From positions 8,820,291 through 8,884,290 of the forward strand of contig OZ020515.1 in assembly GCA_963971425.1 (NCBI GenBank): a DNA stretch of 64,000 nucleotides, written 5' to 3'. The first letter of the stretch is position 1. Each line of letters opens with the position of its first letter. Origin of the DNA: Bryoerythrophyllum caledonicum. Taxonomy: Eukaryota; Streptophyta; Bryopsida; Pottiales; Pottiaceae. Below, piece after piece: positions 47,609-58,879 of the stretch. The notes beneath the pieces are model-generated. The model ran no database searches, was not told the DNA's origin, and saw only the letters and a list, made by a program, of their open reading frames with translations. The translations under genes were made by a program, and so were the position numbers.

Positions 47609-47772
47609 GTGACTTTATGCACTTACACAACAATAACTATCATCTAGGTAGAACATAAGTGTCCCAATTCTCATTTGGGTTTTCACTTGTTACCTAGAAT
47701 TTTCAACTAGTCGAGTACCAATCTTGTTTAGAGTTGAGCTCATGGCTAGGCAACGTAATTAGAAAATATGCA

Positions 47773-48007
47773 TTAACCCTAAAACATCAATCGGTAACCG
47801 TGTATACATGCACATATTTTATTTTGTAAAGTACAAAGAGTATATTAAAGTTTAGCAATACTTACACATTTAGATTGAAGATTCTTCAACCAACATATTT
47901 TATTTGGAGGTCATTTCAATATTTCAACTTTATCATGTTCAAATACAACATCATACATGTAGAATAATATGGCCACGAGTGGCACCTTATGACATTTAAG
48001 GGCTAAT
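47773..48007. mobile_element. Small TTAA-type MITE
   Basis: Left end TTAACCCTAAAACATCA, right end TTATGACATTTAAGGGCTAA. The inner blocks GATTCTTCAACCAACAT and GGTCATTTCAATATTTCAAC recur in six places in the window. Confidence 0.65.
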
Positions 48008-48089
48008 ATATCCATGTGACACTCTCTTCTTGGCTACTTTTCTTTGCTATACCGTACATATTGGTCAATTTTGGCACCTCCCTTTCGAA

Positions 48090-48270
48090 TGTATCATTTT
48101 TCCAAATCACAATGGTTTGGACACAATGGTTATCACCTTGGCAACACATGGATATCACCTAGGCATTACATGGATATCACCTAGACCAATCTCTTGAATA
48201 TTCCAATTTTTTGGACATTCTCCATTGTGAAATAATTATGTATGAAATTGACCAATGTGTAGGATAGCTC
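48090..48270. repeat. Dispersed repeat with short ATCACCTAG subunits
   Basis: Contains three tandem GGATATCACCTAG-like subunits. Related sequence, some of it inverted, occurs at 44,690-44,830, 51,115-51,260 and 62,800-62,960. Confidence 0.6.
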
Positions 48271-48302
48271 TTTCTAGAAGAGTTTTCACTTATAACAATG
48301 TG

Positions 48303-48836
48303 GAGGCACCCAATTCCGATCACTTAAGCCAGTTAAGGACTCAAATGACATTGTATGTCAAAAACATGTATGTGGAAAGATGCGGAATTAGGAATGAAAC
48401 TCAACAAATATTTTTTCAAATTTAATCACGAAGATGTGGTATTGATATCGAATTTAAAAGCCCAGAAACCACGGGAGCCCATAATCAAACTGTAGAGTAG
48501 GTGAGTTTGATGTCCTCCTTTGCCCAATGCCAATAAGTGAGAGTGAGTAAAAGAGAGAAGACATGCCATGGATATCTAACTCATCGAGGGTACCCGATGC
48601 CGATCGACCGTATTCAACTTTCGAGGCAAGGCCACCAATGAAAGTTCAATTCAGATGGAGCAATCCAAAATTGCACACTTCATGATCCAATGCCGATAAT
48701 GACTGGGATTTTCATATTTTGAGTTATTGGTTTTGGGTTGCTTCATGCACCATTTCATGCGATTACCATTTGCATGCACCATTCCATGCATACTCTACTG
48801 ATCGGAATTGAATGGGTGATCGGAATTGGGTGCCTC
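48303..48836. mobile_element. DNA element with 21-bp terminal inverted repeats, 534 bp
   Basis: GAGGCACCCAATTCCGATCA at the left is inverted at the right (TGATCGGAATTGGGTGCCTC), and a second TGATCGGAATTGAATGG lies just inside the right end. No clear target duplication, so the superfamily is open. No coding region. Confidence 0.6.
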
Positions 48837-48867
48837 TACCTTTTCGGCTTGGATTATAGTTGGCTGA

Positions 48868-49070
48868 GGTTGTTGTAGAGGGAGTTGATTTTTTTAATTT
48901 AAACAAACATGGTTGTTGTAGAGGGAGCTGATTTTTTTAATTTAAACAAACATGGATGTTGTAGAGGGAGCTGATTGTTAGAATGCTTATAAACATGAAG
49001 TTGTAGACGAAACTGACTGATAAAGGAAGGTTGATATAATAAAACATTGTTGTTGTAGAGGGAGTTGACT
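48868..49070. repeat. 43-bp minisatellite
   Basis: Two full units and further partial units of GTTGTTGTAGAGGGAGYTGA with an intervening AT-rich part. Copies become irregular to the right. Confidence 0.8.
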
Positions 49071-49479
49071 ATATAGAGTCTACCGTGAAGGATAGGCAAG
49101 TAAGGATGGTAATGTATGCACCATCCAAGTCTTGGTGACCTAAGCAGTAGCACTACCTCCAATAAACTCTATATTCATTTGGATTAGTAAGACAAGCGTT
49201 CCTTTTAGAAAATTTCTATCAATTTTCTCATTCATTAATACCATCTTATTCACTAATTATTTTTAGTAGCAAGTGGCGCTATTATTATTATGATGGAACA
49301 CTAACTTTTGATGATTTTATCTCGTAAAGTTTCAAGTTGTACCAATTTTATCATAAAAATTATTTAGTGACAAGGATATGCATTACACAAAGGAGGCACA
49401 CTACAAAGTATTTTTACCCTACTTCCCTTCTTCCGGGCACAATTCTTAGTTCAAGAAAGTAGGAAGGAATCATTGGTAA

Positions 49480-49815
49480 TCCCCCTGGTAACCAACCAAA
49501 ATCCATGACCTATAGCAATAAAATTAGGGTATATTCAATCCACTTCCATTCCATTACCACCGATTTGGCTCCAAATGGAGATTTTTTTGTTGTTGGTCTC
49601 AACCCCTACTTATGGTTGGCGCTTTTTGAGATACCAATTGACAACCACCAACTAAACACGACAACACACTTTGAAAATTCATAACTAATTGACATTTCAT
49701 TGGAAAAATATGAAATCTCATGGGTTATTTCTAATTCTCTTGGTTGTTACTAAACAAAATGAGTGTATTATTATTTGTTGTCACCATATATGCACATTGC
49801 TTAACTTTTGGTTAT
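49480..49815. repeat. Dispersed repeat R-A, copy 1
   Basis: Matches 54,165-54,500 over most of its length (for example GAAAATTCATAACTAATT) and, inverted, 63,835-64,000. No coding capacity. Confidence 0.65.
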
Positions 49816-49819
49816 AGAG

Positions 49820-50910
49820 GGGTTTACGTCATAGCAAGGAGCTTAGAAAATTCGAATGGTCAAAGCAAGCTTCCGACAAAGGGCAAGGCAAGGCATCTAA
49901 GTTGTAACGGCCAATGAAAAGTAAAGAATGAAAAGTGAGCCAAACTTGAAAAGCAAAGAAAAGTGAGAAAAAATAATGCAATAAAGTTTTTGTGAAAGTG
50001 AAAGGGGTGACTCCATATGTCACTCCCTACTTTATTAGCTTATATTGACAATTGGAACTATTGCAAGAGGATGACTTGATATGGAAGAGGTGTGGATGAA
50101 CTATTGGTCAACTCTTGAAAAACTTGGAGTACTTTGGAAAAAGCTTTAGCTTTCATTGACTCAAAGCCATTAATGATCATGCATTTCATTGGTGCATGAA
50201 ACAAGAGCATGAGATTTTTTATGCTCTATTCTTTTCTCACCTTTCATTTCCCTTTCCTTTCTTCTTTTGGAAAGACTTATAAGGAAACACTAATGTAGTC
50301 ATCTTCAAAGAAGTTAGAGCGTTGTGGATGGATCTGGCTAATATTAAGTACTCTAACAATAATATTTACTAATTGATTGTAAACCTCACTAATCAATTCA
50401 TATATGCTATAAGTTTTTCCTCTTGATTTTACTAATGATGTTTACAATGGCCTTCCTTTTTAAAATAGTATAGATAGTTGTGCTCTCGATAAAAATCTTC
50501 ATCAAAAGTAGTATATTATAAAAATTTCAAGACAACTAGTGTGCTTAAATTATACATTAATAGTATACTAAAGGTTGTAGCTTACTCATTTGAGGGAAGT
50601 TTGTACATCAAAGGTAAGTCAAATGTTGTAAAATTCATGAGCACACTTTAAATGCATAGCTTTGCGTATAGACAAGGCAACATTGTTTGCTATTGTGCCT
50701 CATGTATGAACCGCATACTTTTTGACCGTTTTAACATAATATCCCCCAAGCTAGGACCTTTATCGCCCATCCAGCACGGAGATAAAGACTACATTTCATT
50801 GGCATCCATAAAAAGTCAGTTTTGCAACACCTAACACACATATTTGCATTTCGAATACCAACAAAAATTCATGTGACAAATACAAATGCAATTTTCCACA
50901 TGGAATTTCA
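49820..50910. other. Intergenic AT-rich DNA
   Basis: No gene, RNA or clear repeat recognised. Confidence 0.4.
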
Positions 50911-50914
50911 CATC

Positions 50915-51035
50915 CATTGGAAGGAAAGGTTGAGTCGCAAAAGACTTGGTGCATTAATCACAAGGTCTTGGGTTTAGTTCTCCATACAAACACATGACAT
51001 GCCTTCAATGGTTTTTTAAACAAAAGAACTCAAAG
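50915..51035 (+). mobile_element. Degenerate tRNA-derived SINE head
   Basis: GACTTGGTGCATTAATCAC and GGTCTTGGGTTTAGTTCTCC resemble the region around the pol III B box of plant tRNA-derived SINEs (GGTTCGATTCTCC type). The A box is decayed. Weak but specific-looking. Confidence 0.4.
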
Positions 51036-51114
51036 TCAAAAGATGTAGAATTCAAAGTAAAAAATTATCTAAGAAATGTGATCGTGACATATTTTGCGTG
51101 TCAAGTGTTTTGAC

Positions 51115-51260
51115 ACCTTCTTGCCAAATTATTTATTTTTCCAAATCATAGGACAATGGGTATCACCTAGACAAATCTTTTGAATTTCCAAAAAAAAAAG
51201 GACATTCTCATTGTGATATAATTACATAGGAAACTGACCATTGCGTAGGGTAATTGCAGG
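51115..51260. repeat. Dispersed repeat, ATCACCTAG family
   Basis: Same family as 48,090-48,270, with GGGTATCACCTAGACAAATC. Confidence 0.55.
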
Positions 51261-51517
51261 GAATTTTACTCAGGGCCTATGGTTGAAGAACCAAGGTATA
51301 ACCAAGGTATAACTTAACTGACAACCTATGCTAGCCTACAATTGGACATAATATCCTGCCAACCATGACTAGATTATGGAAATGGAATGGAATCCAGGAC
51401 CACCATTTTATGTTTGACAGCTGACATTTTCATCCAAAGGCTTCAGAAGATGCTTAATTGTTGGGGCCTTTTTAACCCTTTAACGCCTAACAACCATTTA
51501 TTGGTCGTTTGGGCACA

Positions 51518-52326
51518 TTAACCCTTTAGCGCCCAGGGATGTTGATGGAAAAACCAAGATTTCTGCTTATGTTTTTCTTTGAACCGGATTTGATGAAAAT
51601 ACAATGACTAACATTAATATCTAACCTTACAAAATTGAATTTAACCCATGACCTAAACCTTGGGGAAATTTTGCACAACATCCAACAGTTGATGGAATAA
51701 ATTACAGTGTTTAAACTTACCGTATATTGGTAGTGAAAACTGTGGAATTTGGAGGGTGTACTACTTTAACCATCAATAGATTCTTGCAAGATTATTTTTT
51801 ACTTTGAATTACCGCAGTTCACATGTGCACTAGGTTGATAGCTTCGCGTTGACATATCATATGTGAAGAAAATATTTATACACAATTATTGGTGATTTTT
51901 TTGCTTTTCTCTACTTGATAGTATACAAAAATGTTCCAACCTTATATGAATCAAAACGGAAATTTTGTATGTGAGGAGAGAGATCAACAATCACAAAACA
52001 ATGAAGAATGTCTTAAAGACGAAGTTCAATCAAAATTTAAGACCAAAATCAATGTCCATATGTGTGAAATACAACATAGTATGTGGCATAGTATTCACTG
52101 TATTCACTGTATTTTAGTGTACTTGGTGTATTTTGTGTTGCATTCCTAGCTTTTCCAAGAGTTCTATAAATCCAAATCATGATATGATTGTTGGAGAGTG
52201 TTTCTCTAATGAGTGCGCAAATCTGAACCTTGTGTCTCAAAGTCTGGTTACTCATGGATTTCATGCAAATTGAGCTTTAGCACCTCCGGAGTCCCATTTC
52301 GGGCTTCCTACACGCTAAAGGGTTAA
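51518..52326. mobile_element. TTAA-flanked element 5
   Basis: TTAACCCTTTAGCGCCCAGG at the left, CACGCTAAAGGGTTAA at the right, about 0.8 kb, non-coding. A further TTAACCCTTTAACGCC lies just outside at 51,472, so a second end is nested there. Confidence 0.65.
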
Positions 52327-52642
52327 CCCTTCAACACCAGAGGTCTTCACAAGGCTTGAGAGAATCCCCAAGTGTAATAGATCATGCACAAGAGCTAGTA
52401 GATAATGTACACCAGTATCTACATAGAGAGTACATATCACATTTGACACCACTTCACATAAATCATTGTAGCTCTCCATTTCTTGGGCCAATGCACCTAG
52501 AATTGTTTCATTTGAAGGATATTCACTATTGCCAGACACATTCCAACAAAAAAAAAGTGCATCCAACTTACACACAAGGAGATCTCACTAGAAATATACT
52601 GAATTCGACCCAGAAACGACCATCTTGAAGTTAAAGGGTTAA
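52323..52642. mobile_element. TTAA-flanked element 6
   Basis: TTAACCCTTCAACACCAG to TTGAAGTTAAAGGGTTAA, 320 bp, sharing the TTAA at 52,323-52,326 with element 5. Non-coding. Confidence 0.6.
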
Positions 52643-52689
52643 GCAAGCACCATTGGTTACTTATGTGAAAATTTGAGACGTGTCTTAGT

Positions 52690-52862
52690 GGCGAAGCATG
52701 ATGAGTATCTACTAGGATTGGTGCCACCAAAATTAATGCAACGCTATGAAATGATTTTCACGAAATGGAGTTGTTGTGATATGTATTTTCCGTGTAGATG
52801 GTGTTGTGCATAATTTATTACACTTGTAGATTCTCCCAGGTCTCGTGAGTTTCTCGGGGGGT
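52690..52862. repeat. Dispersed non-coding repeat, diverged copy
   Basis: Resembles 15,060-15,235 and 34,020-34,160 (GGATTGGTGCCACCAAAATT). Confidence 0.5.
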
Positions 52863-53076
52863 GCACTGTACTAAACATGTACGAGTATACGTGAGTGCAC
52901 AGGAGGGGTATTGATTAGAACCTTGCCGTATTACATATACATATGGTATATATATTATATATTGTAACTACGTACATATATGAAAGGCCTTTAAGAAGTA
53001 TACAACAGTTGTACTTGTATGGTAGCGTTACCATACTACATAGGATAAGTTTTCATATTGGATGAAACTAGGATGA

Positions 53077-53283
53077 ATGATTTTCATTAGCAATGTACTT
53101 GGTTTATGTTGGTATCAAAAAGGGACAAACAACAAGTGGACATATGATCTTACTGATCATTTGATGGTAGACTTAGAGACAATAATTGCATTGGCTACAA
53201 TGACATATATTGCCGAATTAAATGTTTATGAGTTACATCCAGGTGATGAAAAAAATTTCAACGACTTTGCTAATGAAAGTTAG
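53077..53283 (+). other. Unassigned 68-codon reading frame
   Basis: The frame reads like protein (GLCWYQKGTNNKWTYDLTD, MVDLETIIALATMTYIAEL) with mixed polar and hydrophobic residues and no low complexity. No family recognised and no flanking exons found. It could be a mobile-element remnant. Confidence 0.25.
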
Positions 53284-53439
53284 AATATTTTGTTATACAT
53301 ATTATAGGGGTTGATTTTTGTTCAAAAGTATATTTGTATACTTATGTTAATGACTATATATGAATGGAATTTTTTTTGTGTATACATATTGTCACTTGTA
53401 TATTTATTGTTGTAATTGTATGTATATTACCTCCTTTCA

Positions 53440-53588
53440 CAAAAAGAAAGTTGTATATAGGGGGTTTTAAAAGTAGGTTGCGCACGCACGTGATTCTAGG
53501 TTTTAATGAAAGGTGCACCCCCCGAGGTGAGTTTGTTTGGATCAATATGAATGGTGTAACCTACGGTGTCATTAATTACCACGTCTAA
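53440..53588 (+). pseudogene. Possible LINE AP-endonuclease fragment
   Basis: The frame reads GFKSRLRTHVILGFNERCTP, then RGEFVWINMNGVTYGVINYH, which resembles the central strands of LINE AP-endonucleases (W...G..YG..N.Y). Only about 45 residues remain. Similarity judged by eye. Confidence 0.3.
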
Positions 53589-53699
53589 AATGTAATAGTG
53601 GGTAGAAAAGTAGAAAAAGGAGAAGAAAGATAAGGGCCCTACCAAAACAAATAAATCGTGGACTCCATCAAATCACTCCTTCTTATGATCCCATGATTC

Positions 53700-53945
53700 A
53701 ATATTTAGAAGGTGCCACAAGTGGCTACAATATTCTACATGTATAGTGTCATATTTGAACATGATAAGATTTAGATATTGACATGACCTTCGAATGAAAG
53801 ATGTTAGTTGAAAAATCTTCCTTCCAAAGGTGTAAGTCAACTAAATTTTAATACATTTTTTGGTATCATTCAAAGTAAAATACGTGCATGTATATACGGT
53901 TCGCAATTGACATGTAAGAGTTAAATGACATTTTGTACATGCACG
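53700..53945. repeat. Small TTAA-type MITE, degenerate, inverted
   Basis: Contains the same blocks (CTACATGTATAGTGTCATATTTGAACATG, shown here in shortened form as ACATGTATAGTGTCATA; GAAAGATGTTAGTTGAA) as the elements at 55,995 and 56,845, but the ends are decayed. Confidence 0.55.
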
Positions 53946-54164
53946 GTGTAAAAAACACGGTTCGGCAGGTCTCTTAAAGTCTAATCCTGAAAAATAAATT
54001 TTAAATACAAAATTTTGTAACTAAAAAAAACATCAAGTTGCAACCCAAATGTGGCTTCTCATACCTCAAAGGATTGAAACATCTGGAAAATTTGACCACC
54101 CTGCAATAATTCGATTGGAGCTTCGGATCAAAGAGGTACTCTATCAACTGTCACTTCAGATATT

Positions 54165-54500
54165 ATAAGCCCCCCCATAACCAACAAAAACCTATAGCCA
54201 ACGCCTATAAAATTGAGGTATATCCAACCCTCTTCCATTCCATTACCACAAACTTAGTTCCAAATGGAGGTTTGCTATTAGTCAAGACCCTTACTTTTGG
54301 TCGTTGGTTATGGGGGTTACCTACTGCTAGCCACCCACTAAACATGGCTGCACAACTTGAAAATTCATAACTAATTCAGTTTTCATCCAAAAAAAAATGA
54401 AATCACTTGGATTGAAATTGTAATTCTATTGGCTATCACTGAAAAACAACAGTATATTTATCTCCTCTCTCCATTTATGCACATTCCTTAACTTGTCAGT
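54165..54500. repeat. Dispersed repeat R-A, copy 2
   Basis: Counterpart of 49,480-49,815. Its left part is bounded by CCCCCATAACCAAC and the inverse GTTGGTTATGGGGG, so it may contain a small MITE of about 150 bp. Confidence 0.6.
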
Positions 54501-54721
54501 CATAGAGGGGCTTACCTTAATACCAAATGAGACCAAACAAAGAAGAGACCACTTTCGTCTCATATCAATTATCACTCTACTATAAAGTATAGACGAGCAC
54601 CCTATAGCCGTGCGGTGGTGCCACGTCACTATTGAGGAGCAACGAGGAGGGAGCTTGGCCCTAGAGCGATTTTTGGGAAGGCAGAGGGCTGGCTGGCCTT
54701 TAGGGTATAGAGTTTTTTTTA

Positions 54722-54890
54722 ATAATTTTTTTAAGTTTTTTTTGGCACAAAGACAAAGCGAAGTTTGAATTGCAGAGAACCGAGGAACCAATAGAAAATA
54801 CAGGCACGCCAAAGTTGGGAGCACAAAGCCAGACAAAACCAGGACCCTAATGAAACTCTCTAACCCACACCACCCAATTATCTGACCTCG
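54722..54890 (-). mobile_element. Candidate SINE with A-rich tail, second copy
   Basis: Diverged partner of 39,840-40,012, ending GTCTTTGTGCCAAAAAAAAC on the minus strand. Confidence 0.4.
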
Positions 54891-54893
54891 TAC

Positions 54894-54921
54894 TTAGGGT
54901 TTAGGGTTTAAGGTTTAGGGA
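54894..54921 (+). promoter_or_regulatory. Four plant telomere-type TTTAGGG repeats (telo-box)
   Basis: ACTTAGGGTTTAGGG followed by TTTAAGGTTTAGGG. Short interstitial repeats like this occur in the 5' regions of many plant housekeeping genes, and here one stands immediately before an ATG. Confidence 0.6.
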
Positions 54922-55005
54922 ATGGGGGAGGCGAAACGCATCACGCCCAGGAACTTCACCTTGGCCGAGCCCATATACATGAGGACTCTTGACGAGGAAA
55001 TGTGA
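54922..55005 (+). pseudogene. Short reading frame behind the telo-box; possible gene start remnant
   Basis: The frame starts MGEAKRITPRNFTLAEPIYM and ends after 27 codons (TGA at 55,003). Composition is protein-like and GC-richer than its surroundings. With the telo-box it looks like the 5' end of a duplicated host gene, cut short. Family not recognised. Confidence 0.3.
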
Positions 55006-55717
55006 AAGGAACCGATCTCACGACGAAATCCCCCACAGAAAGAGCACCACATTCCGCATGTCGACCAAGCTAAAATCTTAGAAATTTCCATTGTCCTCCG
55101 AATGTTTGCACTTCTCCTTCAATTCCCGAGTTCTAATTTTGTTGCGTTTTGGAAATTTCGGAGATTCGGAGTCTGCAGAAGTTTTTCGGACGTGCGATGT
55201 GAAGGAGTGATTGAGGTTGTTGCGATAGGGTGAGAGAAGAGGCATGTATGTGGATTTGAGAACTGAATGTTCTGGGATGGGTTTTCAGATGGAAGAGAAC
55301 ACCAGGAGAAGGAGGAAGTGACGGCGATGACAACGAGCCAATATACTAGTTTAGTACAAAGTTGAGTTCTTACAAAATCATGGTAGTTTGCCATACATAG
55401 AATATTGAAAGTCAATCATAGAACAGTCTCCACGAGTTTTTATCTGGACTGTCATCCTATACAAATTGACAAAGAATTATAGCTTCGCCCTCCATTCTGA
55501 GGGTTAAGAGCTTATTGAGGGACGAACCTGTTGTTTCTTCTTCCTGTCATGTATGTGCATTTGAGAACAACTAGGAGAGACCTTTTCTCAACCTGAGTTT
55601 ACTGGTTCCTTGACAAATGAAGCCTAAAGGAATTTACTAGGATGTGCAACGCGCTAGTGAGTTTGGAATCTACAAAGGGTGGTTTTACATAAGTGGAATA
55701 CTAAACAAGAGGTAGGA

Positions 55718-58497
55718 CTACAACGGCATCAAGCGCTTATGCTTGAAAAACCATAAGAATGCAATGAAAAGCAAGGCGCCACCAACCCCAGAAATGATGA
55801 GGACCCACTTCAAAGCCCCGGGCTCCTCGTTCACGTCCATGGGAATGTTCATTCCAAACACGCCGGCCACCACGCTGTAGATCGCCATGACAAAAGTTGC
55901 CGTCGTGAGCAGCAGCTCAAATTGAATCAGCTGATTCCGCACGTTGTCCTGTGCACATCACGGAATCAGCTATGAACTCAGTGACGTGCTACAATTAACC
56001 CCGAAACGTCAGTTGAGAGTCGTATATACAGGCACATATTTTACTCGGTCAAATACAAAAGTTTAGCAAGCATCTTACACCTTTGGATTAAAGATTCTTC
56101 AACTAACATGTTTCAGGTGGAGGTCATTTCAATCAATCTGAACTTTATCATGTTCAAATACGACACCATACATGTAGAATACTGCGACCTTCTGGAGTTG
56201 AAGGGTTAAGCAAATGTTGGCAACATCTACACGACGAGTGTACTCTTGCTTTTTTTGTTTATCCAAACTCGGATTATATAATCAAGGTGTGACTTACCAG
56301 CTGTATGTTGATGAAGTCCTCGGTATCGTCTATGTACTCTTTCAGCTGCATACATGCACAAAACATGTTCAGATCTCATTTTCCACTGGTAATGCTAGAG
56401 GAGGGAAGAGATAGTTACTTACCGAGGTCAACTTGTTGAGGGTTCCATCGATGACAACGAAATAGGCTTCCAAAAGCATCTCCAGCTCCTCCACTTCAGT
56501 TGTTCTTGAACTCGTCATGCTGTCGTGCCTCGACTTTTGGCTATAGCTCTTTTCTAATCGTTTGCTGTCCATAAAGGATTGGTGCGCCGACGCAATTGGG
56601 GAACCGACAGGAGAGACGGGAGCCGACATTGAACCCCCCGCATTGTTGAAGGCAAAATGAGCTGATCCAGGCTGCCTTTGATCAAAAAAAGCAAAGTCTG
56701 CCTGCTGCTCTTTCTTTTCTGTTAGATACATCTCTGCCATATCACTATCATCGTCCATCAGCTGTTCGATTTCATCCCTCACCTGCACATGCATGAGAAT
56801 ACTCACATCGAAATCATCTTTTCCAAATTGAATCTGATATGATCTTAACCCTTAGACGTCAGAAGGTCACAGTATTCTACATGTATGGTGTCGTATTTGA
56901 ACATGATAAAGTTCAGATTGATTGAAATGACCTCCAAATGAAAGATGTTAGGTGAAGGATCTTCAATCCAAAGGTGGTAAGGTGCTTGCTAAACTTTATA
57001 CAGGCACGTATTTTACTCTGTGGAATACCAAAAAATGTATATTATACGGAACCGTTGGACTCACCTTCTGTACACGCCTTGTCAAGGCCACAAGACGACT
57101 CTTCAGCCGACGGACATGCTCAAGATTCAGTGTACTAATCTTGGTAGTTAGTTCGTCAAGAACGGGATAAACCTCCTCCTCCAGCTCTGCTGCCTGCATT
57201 CAAGGAGAACAGCGATGAGCCCGAAATCCAATATAGTGCTTGCCCTTTGGAAACACAATGCAAGTGTTGATTGAAAGAGCTCGCGATGGGAAAAAAATAT
57301 CATGACTGCAGCGAAGTATGATAAAGTCGGCGAGGCAAAATTGGGCTTGGACGTAGCAACTCTGAAGCTGAACCAAGGATCCATCACGGTCAACCACATA
57401 ACCAATGATCTCCTGGCAACTATGAAGATGAGATAAATGAAACAAAGAGGTCAACCAGATAATCTCCTGGAATGGTCTACAGAAGCTGGTCACAGAAGCA
57501 ATGCTTTACGGCAATTTGCAACAGGTGGTAATCACGAACTAGACGACGAAGAAAATGTACAACTACACCCTCGTGACCAAAAATTTCTCCAGATCAAGAA
57601 GAAAAAGAAGCCAGGAAATGGTTCTCGAAGTGGCAGAATCTTGCTACAGTCTACGGGGAATTTCGTCCAAGCCACAATGGAAAGAACTTGACACAACCGA
57701 AAGTAATCAACTACCTCTCTCTAAGATGAATGGCGGAAACAGTTGGAAGAAAAACTCGCGAACGATACATCACGCTTGCGCTAGAACCCTAGGGATTAGA
57801 GATGAGGGTGAACTTGAGGTGGTACCTGAGTATCTAAAAAGATGCAGGCGGCCTCCAGAGCGGCTTCGAGCGCCCGAAACTCAAAGGGAAGGTCATCCGC
57901 GGAAGAGCCACTGAACATATCGCCATCGTGAATGGCCTGTTTGCGCTCATCAGGGCTGAGGAGCTGGGCCGCATCGAAATCCGTCCCATTCACATGCTGC
58001 TCCACCGCGCCCGGCGGCCGCCACTTAAAGCTAGTAGCCAGATCACTCTGATTCTTCAAGCAGAGGCGGCGCTGGAGCTCCGTCACGTACTTGAGCACGT
58101 AACTGTCGAGCGAATTCAGCAGGAGCACCTCGTCCGCCGTAATAATACACCGAATCTGCTCCAAATTCACCACGATGGCGCGCTCGCGCCCGAGGATGGT
58201 GCTCGGGTACACGAACAGCGGGTCCAGCAGCCGCAAGTCGCGCGCGGGGAGATCACACCGCCGCATCAACGACGCCTTGTCCGCCTCCAGGATCTGCGTG
58301 TTCCCGCACGGATCGATGCGAATCCACGACCGCACCCCGTGGCCCCGCTTCTTCACCGATGGCCCGCCATCCATCCCTTGAAACAGCGGCCGCTTCACCA
58401 ACTCCCCATGGCGCCCCTTCCCCGCCACCGGCGCCTCCGACGGCCCAGCAGCCCCGGGCGGCCTCGGCGGCAACAACCTCGCCTTCAGATCCGCCAT
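55718..58497 (-). CDS. MRS2: MRS2/MGT-family magnesium transporter (five exons)
   Basis: CorA-type Mg2+ channel. Exons 58497-57826, 57193-57065, 56782-56423, 56345-56298 and 55948-55718, all GT-AG and phase 0, give 479 residues, a normal length for plant MRS2/MGT. The long acidic N-terminal domain includes WIRIDPCGNTQ, AILGRERAIVVNLEQIRCII-like core sequence and the coiled region LEHVRRLKSRLVALTRRVQK. The exon 3 motif QLMDDDSDMAEMYLTEKK is typical of plant MRS2. Two membrane helices end the protein (about 416-435 and 450-470), with the channel signature GMN at 435-437 after the first. Introns carry two small TTAA-type MITEs. Which membrane it serves cannot be told from the sequence. Confidence 0.95.
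55995..56209. mobile_element. Small TTAA-type MITE in MRS2 intron 4
   Basis: TTAACCCCGAAACGTCAG to CTGGAGTTGAAGGGTTAA, 215 bp, complete with TTAA on both sides. Confidence 0.7.
56845..57055. mobile_element. Small TTAA-type MITE in MRS2 intron 2
   Basis: Starts TTAACCCTTAGACGTCAG; inverted relative to the copy in intron 4. The right end is decayed near the exon 2 donor. Confidence 0.6.
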
Positions 58498-58664
58498 CTC
58501 TCCCCCTCAAACCCCCAAGCTCATCCAAACCCTACCTCAAATTCTCACCAGAAGCGAATATCCACAGCCGCAAAAGCGACATGCTCTCGATCACACCGAT
58601 GGCGCGTCCTCACGCAAAACGACGTAGGCCATCTCTCTCAGGCGCGAACCCAGAAAACCCTAAT

Positions 58665-58673
58665 CGCGGGAGG
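58665..58673 (-). promoter_or_regulatory. Telo-box motif upstream of MRS2
   Basis: AAACCCTAA on the plus strand, about 170 bp before the MRS2 ATG, in the leader region that was also copied to 6.9, 20.4 and 38.6 kb. Confidence 0.45.
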
Positions 58674-58879
58674 CGGACATCACGAGGCGCGCTACTTCAG
58701 GAATGCAGGAGTGAGCATTCGCAACACGCTCGGCGCGCGAGGAAGAGGTTGAGTCGTATTGGAGTTGGAGTCGAGACGTGGGAGTGGGTTTTGCCATGGT
58801 TTTTGGTGGGTGACGAGCGCTGGGCTTTTTGGGTGACGGTCCGACGTTGTCCCAAGCTTTGTTTGTAGCTGTTTTGATC

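Noticed and set aside
57928-58868. Long plus-strand frames opposite MRS2 exon 1
   Set aside because: Antisense shadows in a GC-rich exon; the minus strand has the conserved protein and splice sites.
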